A stretch of 9,592 nt of DNA from an uncultured Clostridia bacterium (GTDB taxonomy: Bacteria; Bacillota; Clostridia; Oscillospirales; Ruminococcaceae), in NCBI GenBank assembly GCA_947177545.1, contig CAMWVF010000024.1:1-9592 (forward strand). Direction: 5' to 3'. The notes beneath the pieces are model-generated. The model was not told where the DNA came from, did no database searches, and saw only the letters and a list, made by a program, of their open reading frames with translations. Below, in pieces: positions 6,098 through 9,592 of this stretch. The stretch's first letter is position 1. Each line of letters opens with the position of its first letter. Made by a program: the position numbers and the translations under genes.

Positions 6098-7777
6098 TTA
6101 ATTATATACAATATCATACTGAACAACAAGCGAGCCCTCCGTGAACGCGCGCTGTCTCATGATCTTTGAAACGCTGCTGCTCTTGCCCTTTGCATACTTC
6201 TGGAATTCAAGAGCGATATCAGTAGTGAAAAGCTGCTCCCACAGGTCGTGATCAGTAACTTTGATCTCAACAACATTTTTCTTCTGCTTTACAGCCGAAT
6301 CTATCTCGTCAAGGATAGCCTGCTTAGCCGTATTGAAATCGCTGTACTCCTTATTATAAGCCTTGAAGTAGTAGCATGAAGTTTTTGTGCAAGCGGGAGG
6401 ATCGAATATCTTGACCACAGTTCCGTTGTTTCTTGTCATTGTAGCTTTGTTAAGGTGAGTGTTTTCTATCATACTGTCGTTGGAAAGGAAGAACGTGTAT
6501 CTGATATAGTTCTTGTTTCCGTAGCTTACGATAGGGTCGCCCCATGTTGTGTCAACAATATAGTAGCCGTTGTCGCAGTAAACAATATTCCATGCGTGAG
6601 AGGGTCTTTCCTCTGAAACGCCGTTTATTCCGGGTACTGTCATACACTCTATACCCGCATAGTCGCAGAGATAGAGGAACGACTTAGCATAGCCCTGGCA
6701 CTGGATAACGCCGTATCCGCCGATGCCGTTTACAATAGTACTGCCGTCGCCGCCTGCGGTAGTGTCGCAGACATTGTTCAATACTATCCAGTCGTAAATT
6801 ACCTTCAGCTTGCTTATAGTGCTGGAGTAGCCGTTTACCGACTTCATGACCTCTTTTCTGTTCTTATCTATAGCAGCCTGATACTGTTCAGCTTCGCTCT
6901 TTGTGTGAGAATAGTCGATCAAAAGCATTCCGCCCAGAGCCGTGGGGATAGTTCTTGAAAGCCAGAAAAGCTGTGGCTCGTTGTCATATACCATACTGTA
7001 AACTCTGTATATCTGATCGCTGTCAAGACCCTGGGGCATATCCACCATGTCCTTGAAGTCGTAAGCCGCCTCAACAATAGTCTGATAAAGCTGCTGTTCC
7101 TTTTTGGAAAGCTGCTGATAAGGATATCTGTCCTTAAAGTTCTTGGGGTGCTTGCCGTCTACGGAAGATGAACCTGTGGGCTGCTTTTGGGTAGTCTCCG
7201 CGGAAGTGTCATCCTCAATGATAAGACCGTCATCCTCGGTAGCCTTGGTTGTAGTCACCTTCTTTGTGGTGGTAGCAGCCGCAGGCTCTTCGTCGGTAAC
7301 ATAATCGGAGTGGATAAATGTGCCGTCGGCAAGCTTGTAGTAGCCTGTGTCTGTAGCGGCAACTACCTCTATCCTTGTTCCCGCAGAATATTTCTTAACG
7401 GAATCGGAGCCGACTATAGCCCTCGTTCTGGAATAGCATGACGTCTTTATGTACAGCGTCTCGCTTATCTCAGTCTCGTTCCAGTCCTTAGCCGCAGCCG
7501 CTGAAGCGGTCGCAGCGGTAGCCGTAGTAGTCGCGGAAGTGGTCTCGGAGGCTGTTGTGGTCTCCGTCTCGCTTTCCGTAGTCTCCTCGGTGGTAGTCTC
7601 CTCCGTTGTAGTCTCTTCGGATGTTGTAGTAGTCTCCTCCGTAGTCATCTGTGTAAGAGACACGGTAGGCTCCGTAATGTCGGGAAGCCCGTCGGTATTT
7701 TCCTCAGTTTTCTTACAGCCTGCCATAATGGACGCTGCCATAAGAAAAGCAAGGACAAAGCTTAATTTCTTCTTCAT
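6098..7777 (-). CDS. Secreted SH3-domain transglutaminase-like lipoprotein 5 (longest of the set)
   Basis: Surface lipoprotein of 559 residues, first of the five paralogues in transcription order. The signal peptide ends in SIMAGC, giving lipidated Cys21. A Thr/Glu linker (about 45-85, repeating TTEET) leads to an SH3-like domain (about 104-162), recognised from TLYIKTSC, the YSAGTRIEVV strand and YYKLADGTFIHSDYV. Bacterial SH3b domains often bind cell-wall peptides. A second Thr/Lys/Asp-rich linker follows (about 163-210). The pre-domain has VYSMVYDNEPQLFWLS and KVIYDWIVLNN, where the His of the paralogues is Tyr. The core has Cys360 in IQCQGYAKSF, His394 in SHAWNIVYC and Asp409 in YYIVDTTWGDP. 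The C-terminal domain starts after PPACT (about 461). The start codon overlaps the stop of the upstream CNNM/CorC gene (ATGA). GGAG lies 10 bases before it, inside that gene, so the two are co-transcribed and probably translationally coupled. Confidence 0.93.
   Translation of the reverse strand: MKKKLSFVLAFLMAASIMAGCKKTEENTDGLPDITEPTVSLTQMTTEETTTTSEETTTEETTTEETTESETETTTASETTSATTTATAATASAAAAKDWNETEISETLYIKTSCYSRTRAIVGSDSVKKYSAGTRIEVVAATDTGYYKLADGTFIHSDYVTDEEPAAATTTKKVTTTKATEDDGLIIEDDTSAETTQKQPTGSSSVDGKHPKNFKDRYPYQQLSKKEQQLYQTIVEAAYDFKDMVDMPQGLDSDQIYRVYSMVYDNEPQLFWLSRTIPTALGGMLLIDYSHTKSEAEQYQAAIDKNRKEVMKSVNGYSSTISKLKVIYDWIVLNNVCDTTAGGDGSTIVNGIGGYGVIQCQGYAKSFLYLCDYAGIECMTVPGINGVSEERPSHAWNIVYCDNGYYIVDTTWGDPIVSYGNKNYIRYTFFLSNDSMIENTHLNKATMTRNNGTVVKIFDPPACTKTSCYYFKAYNKEYSDFNTAKQAILDEIDSAVKQKKNVVEIKVTDHDLWEQLFTTDIALEFQKYAKGKSSSVSKIMRQRAFTEGSLVVQYDIVYN
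7578..7643. repeat. 15-base tandem repeats encoding the TTEET linker of lipoprotein 5
   Basis: On the plus strand three adjacent 15-base units (7578-7592, 7593-7607, 7608-7622) and a fourth after a 6-base insert (7629-7643) follow the pattern GTAGTCTCCTCNGTN. Read on the minus strand they encode Thr-Thr-Glu-Glu-Thr blocks. Units are a multiple of three, so gain or loss by slippage would change linker length without a frameshift. Confidence 0.75.
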
Positions 7778-9168
7778 TTTGATTGCTCTCCTTTTTCATT
7801 GTTTTTTTCACCGTTTGTACTAATTGAAGTTGCTTTGATTTTTGATATACATTTATCCTCCGTGACAAGCACGGTAAAAGCCCAGTTCCCGTATTCCACC
7901 GAGGGACTTTCGTTTTCCTCGGGGATACGTCCGAGAAGCTCAACAATAAAGCCGCTCATCGTATCGAAATCGTCAAGGTCGTCAAAGGGTCTGTCCACGC
8001 CGTCCTCGCCGCTGTCCTCCGTCTTTTCGGGAAGCGGTATCCCCAGCGTCTCAAAGACCTCCTCCGGGTCTGCCGTACCCGCAACGGTGTAGGTGTCCTC
8101 CGATATTTTGACGATCGCTTCTTCCTCATCGTCGTATTCGTCCTGAATGTTGCCCACAATGGTCTCAACAATATCCTCCATTGTGACTATCCCCGCCGTT
8201 CCGCCGTACTCGTCAATGACCGCGGCTATCTGCATTTTTCCCTCTGTAAGACGCTTGAAAGCCTCTCCGCAGGGCACGGACTCGGGGAGATATATTATGT
8301 CCCGCACAAAGCTTGAAGCTTCCGCGCTCTCCGCCGCCTCGGAGCCTACAAAGCAAAGCAGGTCTTTGACGCAGATTATTCCCACAATGTGGTCTATGCT
8401 GTCCTCGTAAACGGGGATCCTCGAAAATCCGCTTTCGATAGCCGCATTGACTATCTCGGAAATTTTCGCGCTTGTCTTTACCGCCGTAACGTCCGTCCTG
8501 TGAGTCATTATCTCTGAAACGAGCCTGTCGTCGAAATCGAAAACATTGTTTATCATTTCCCTCTGGGACTGCTCCACAACGCCCGTTTCGCTGCCCGCAT
8601 CAACCATCATGAGAATTTCCTCCTCGGTGACAACGTCCTTTTCGTCGCCGCCTCCGGGGACGAAAATTTTCGCCAGCAGACGTATGAGCAGGGAAGAAAG
8701 CACAGTAAGCGGCGTGAGGATTATTACTAAGTATTTCACAAACGGAGCGCAGAAGTACGCAAGCCGTCTGCTTCCTCCCGACGCTATTTTTTTCGGCAGA
8801 CCGTCGCAAAGCACCGTCAGCACAAGCACCGTGCATAAAAGCACGATTATTACAGCAAGAACGCCCGCCAAGCCGTCCCCCACATTTGGCAGACCGCCGA
8901 GAGCCTTTCTTAACGGCTCAATAAACGAAAACGCCGCCCCGTATGATATCACCGCCGCCGTCAGCATTCTCGTCACAGAAAAAGTCGTTACAAGCCGCGA
9001 GGGCTTTTCAAGAAGCTTAAGTAAAATTGTCCCCCGTCTTGTCTTTTCGCTGTTTTTCAGCTTTTTGTCGCCGATCTCGGTCACAGCCGTTTCGCAGACT
9101 GTAAAAAACGCCTTGATCAAAGCTGCCGCCAAAACGATAATTAAACCGTTCTGCCCGTCAGTATCCAT
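7774..9168 (-). CDS. CNNM/CorC-family (hemolysin-like) membrane protein with CBS pair and CorC_HlyC domain
   Basis: A 464-residue integral membrane protein of the CNNM/CorC family. Characterised members transport or control Mg2+ and other divalent cations. Order: an N-terminal DUF21 membrane domain with hydrophobic segments at about 8-30, 58-82, 100-121 and 140-168. Then a cytosolic CBS pair, CBS1 about 215-272 (EIMTHRTDV, SGFSRIPVYE, IVGIICVKDLL) and CBS2 about 287-343 (AAVIDEYGGTAGIVTMEDIVE). Then a CorC_HlyC domain about 350-447 (YTVAGTADPEEVFETLG, GFIVELLGRIP), with an acidic insert near 380-400. The tail is hydrophilic. The membrane domain is divergent: the GNN motif I expect is absent, and GE-x-PK reads DGLPKK. 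ATG 9168 is preceded by AAAGGAAA at good spacing. The gene has a near-consensus promoter and a leader of about 130 bases. Its stop overlaps the start of lipoprotein 5. Ion specificity and direction are not readable. A regulatory role is also possible. Confidence 0.93.
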   Translation of the reverse strand: MDTDGQNGLIIVLAAALIKAFFTVCETAVTEIGDKKLKNSEKTRRGTILLKLLEKPSRLVTTFSVTRMLTAAVISYGAAFSFIEPLRKALGGLPNVGDGLAGVLAVIIVLLCTVLVLTVLCDGLPKKIASGGSRRLAYFCAPFVKYLVIILTPLTVLSSLLIRLLAKIFVPGGGDEKDVVTEEEILMMVDAGSETGVVEQSQREMINNVFDFDDRLVSEIMTHRTDVTAVKTSAKISEIVNAAIESGFSRIPVYEDSIDHIVGIICVKDLLCFVGSEAAESAEASSFVRDIIYLPESVPCGEAFKRLTEGKMQIAAVIDEYGGTAGIVTMEDIVETIVGNIQDEYDDEEEAIVKISEDTYTVAGTADPEEVFETLGIPLPEKTEDSGEDGVDRPFDDLDDFDTMSGFIVELLGRIPEENESPSVEYGNWAFTVLVTEDKCISKIKATSISTNGEKNNEKGEQSK

Positions 9169-9303
9169 AATCGGTTTCCTTTCAATTGATTTTTAATACA
9201 CAGCAATATCTGTTTCAGTATCATCATTCAAGCATGATATTTCCGTATACGCCAAAGTATGCAGTAAAAATATACTGTAAAACATTAAACTGACACATTA
9301 AAA

Positions 9304-9332
9304 ATTATACAACATTTTATCATAAAAGTCAA
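9304..9332 (-). promoter_or_regulatory. Sigma-A promoter for the CNNM/CorC and lipoprotein genes
   Basis: On the minus strand TTGACT (9327-9332, 5 of 6) and TATAAT (9304-9309, 6 of 6) are separated by exactly 17 bases. This is the best promoter in the window. Transcription should begin near 9297, leaving a leader of about 130 bases that contains small inverted repeats (CAGTA/TACTG; ATCAT/ATGAT) and one TTTGGCGTA motif. I do not recognise the leader as a known riboswitch. Confidence 0.85.
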
Positions 9333-9342
9333 GGCGGAGCTT

Positions 9343-9393
9343 TACGCCAAATATTATGAAATTTGCCGTTTAAAAATCCGATTTTTTGGCGTA
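9343..9393. repeat. Inverted repeat of TTTGGCGTA upstream of the main promoter
   Basis: TACGCCAAA at 9343-9351 and TTTGGCGTA at 9385-9393 are perfect 9-base inverted arms with 33 bases between. The near arm starts 10 bases upstream of the -35 box. A third identical copy (minus-strand TTTGGCGTA, 9248-9256) lies in the leader, and a partial TTTTTGGCGA lies at 9476-9485. The arrangement suits paired operator sites for a DNA-binding regulator. No regulator is encoded nearby except possibly the PAS protein. Confidence 0.5.
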
Positions 9394-9478
9394 TTTGCGT
9401 GATTTGTGGGTTTCTGCCCTTTTCGCTGTAACCGTTTTGTTTCCAATTTGTAATCATATTGTAACCTTTTCCGCTCGC

Positions 9479-9495
9479 CAAAAATATTATTTTTG
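9479..9495. repeat. AT-rich 17-base palindrome
   Basis: CAAAAATA-T-TATTTTTG has perfect 8-base arms around a single central base. It lies in the non-coding region between the main promoter and the possible divergent promoter. It could be a regulator binding site or simply AT-rich sequence. Confidence 0.3.
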
Positions 9496-9531
9496 AAAAT
9501 TCATTCCTTTTTATGTAAATTTAATTGTTAT

Positions 9532-9560
9532 TTTGCACAAGTCTTTTCGCGTTTTATAAT
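9532..9560 (+). promoter_or_regulatory. Possible divergent promoter reading out of the window
   Basis: On the plus strand TTTGCA (9532-9537, 4 of 6) and TATAAT (9555-9560, 6 of 6) are 17 bases apart, which would start a transcript near 9567 running past the window end. The gene it might serve is not visible. Confidence 0.4.
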
Positions 9561-9592
9561 GTAGTTTGTTGAATTTGTCCTTTATCCATTGC

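Larger units (their letters stand above)
9169..9592. other. Non-coding regulatory region upstream of the CNNM/CorC gene
   Basis: This 424-base stretch has no convincing gene. It is AT-rich and holds the leader and promoter of the minus-strand genes, the TTTGGCGTA repeats, an AT-rich palindrome, a pair of TGTAACC direct repeats 33 bases apart (9427-9433 and 9460-9466), and a possible outward promoter. A 42-codon minus-strand frame (9329-9457) was considered and not called. Confidence 0.6.

Noticed and set aside
459..7777. Interpretation of the array as a phage, plasmid, toxin-antitoxin or CRISPR-type system
   Set aside because: No integrase, transposase, terminal repeats, spacer arrays, nuclease or toxin motifs were seen, and composition looks even across the genes.
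7449..7823. A plus-strand frame rich in Val/Ser opposite lipoprotein 5
   Set aside because: Its composition is the antisense of the Thr/Glu repeats. The lipoprotein frame has signal peptide, SH3 and catalytic motifs.
8546..9196. A 216-codon plus-strand frame opposite the CNNM/CorC gene
   Set aside because: The minus-strand frame has clear CBS and CorC_HlyC motifs. The plus-strand product is an antisense shadow with no domain and no ribosome site that I could see.
9329..9457. A 42-codon minus-strand frame (MITNWKQNGYSEKGRNPQIT...) with a weak AAAAGG ribosome site
   Set aside because: It spans the inverted repeats, ends within the -35 box of the main promoter, and shows no domain. Its own promoter is not evident. 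Conservation would be needed to accept it.

Overview
The window looks like a chromosomal segment of a Gram-positive Firmicute, most likely a gut or rumen clostridium of the Ruminococcus/Oscillospiraceae kind. This is inferred from moderate GC, AT-rich gaps, strong AAGGAG-type ribosome sites, and lipoproteins with Thr/Glu-rich linkers. No taxonomic marker gene is present, so the assignment is by style only. All recognised genes are on the minus strand, so transcription runs from high to low coordinates.

Layout in transcription order. 9592-9169: a 424-base non-coding region with a near-consensus sigma-A promoter (9304-9332) for the minus-strand genes, several inverted repeats, and a possible divergent promoter pointing out of the window. 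9168-7774: a CNNM/CorC (hemolysin-like) membrane protein with CBS domains. Its stop codon overlaps the next start codon (ATGA). 7777-459: five consecutive paralogous secreted lipoproteins, each with a transglutaminase-like (papain-fold Cys-His-Asp) core. The gaps between them are 107, 8, 83 and 95 bases. The first (7777-6098) also has an SH3-like domain. 338-1: the start of a further gene, probably a PAS-containing sensor kinase, with its own candidate promoter, cut by the window edge.

The five lipoproteins share one plan: signal peptide and lipobox, a linker of very different length and composition, a helical pre-domain, the transglutaminase core, and a conserved C-terminal domain. The stretch from catalytic Cys to C-terminus is nearly constant (190-199 residues). 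The distance from lipid anchor Cys to catalytic Cys varies from 171 to 339 residues. This suggests a family expanded by tandem duplication whose catalytic heads stand at different distances from the membrane, in or near the cell wall. Substrate and reaction (crosslinking, amide hydrolysis or peptide cleavage) cannot be read from sequence. The CNNM/CorC protein is probably co-transcribed with at least the first lipoprotein, which links a putative divalent-cation transporter to the surface enzymes.

The most noteworthy feature is the array of five tandem surface transglutaminase-like lipoproteins itself. Secondary points are unusual translation-start arrangements for two of them, a hairpin and a dyad in the gaps, and a repeated TTTGGCGTA motif around the main promoter.
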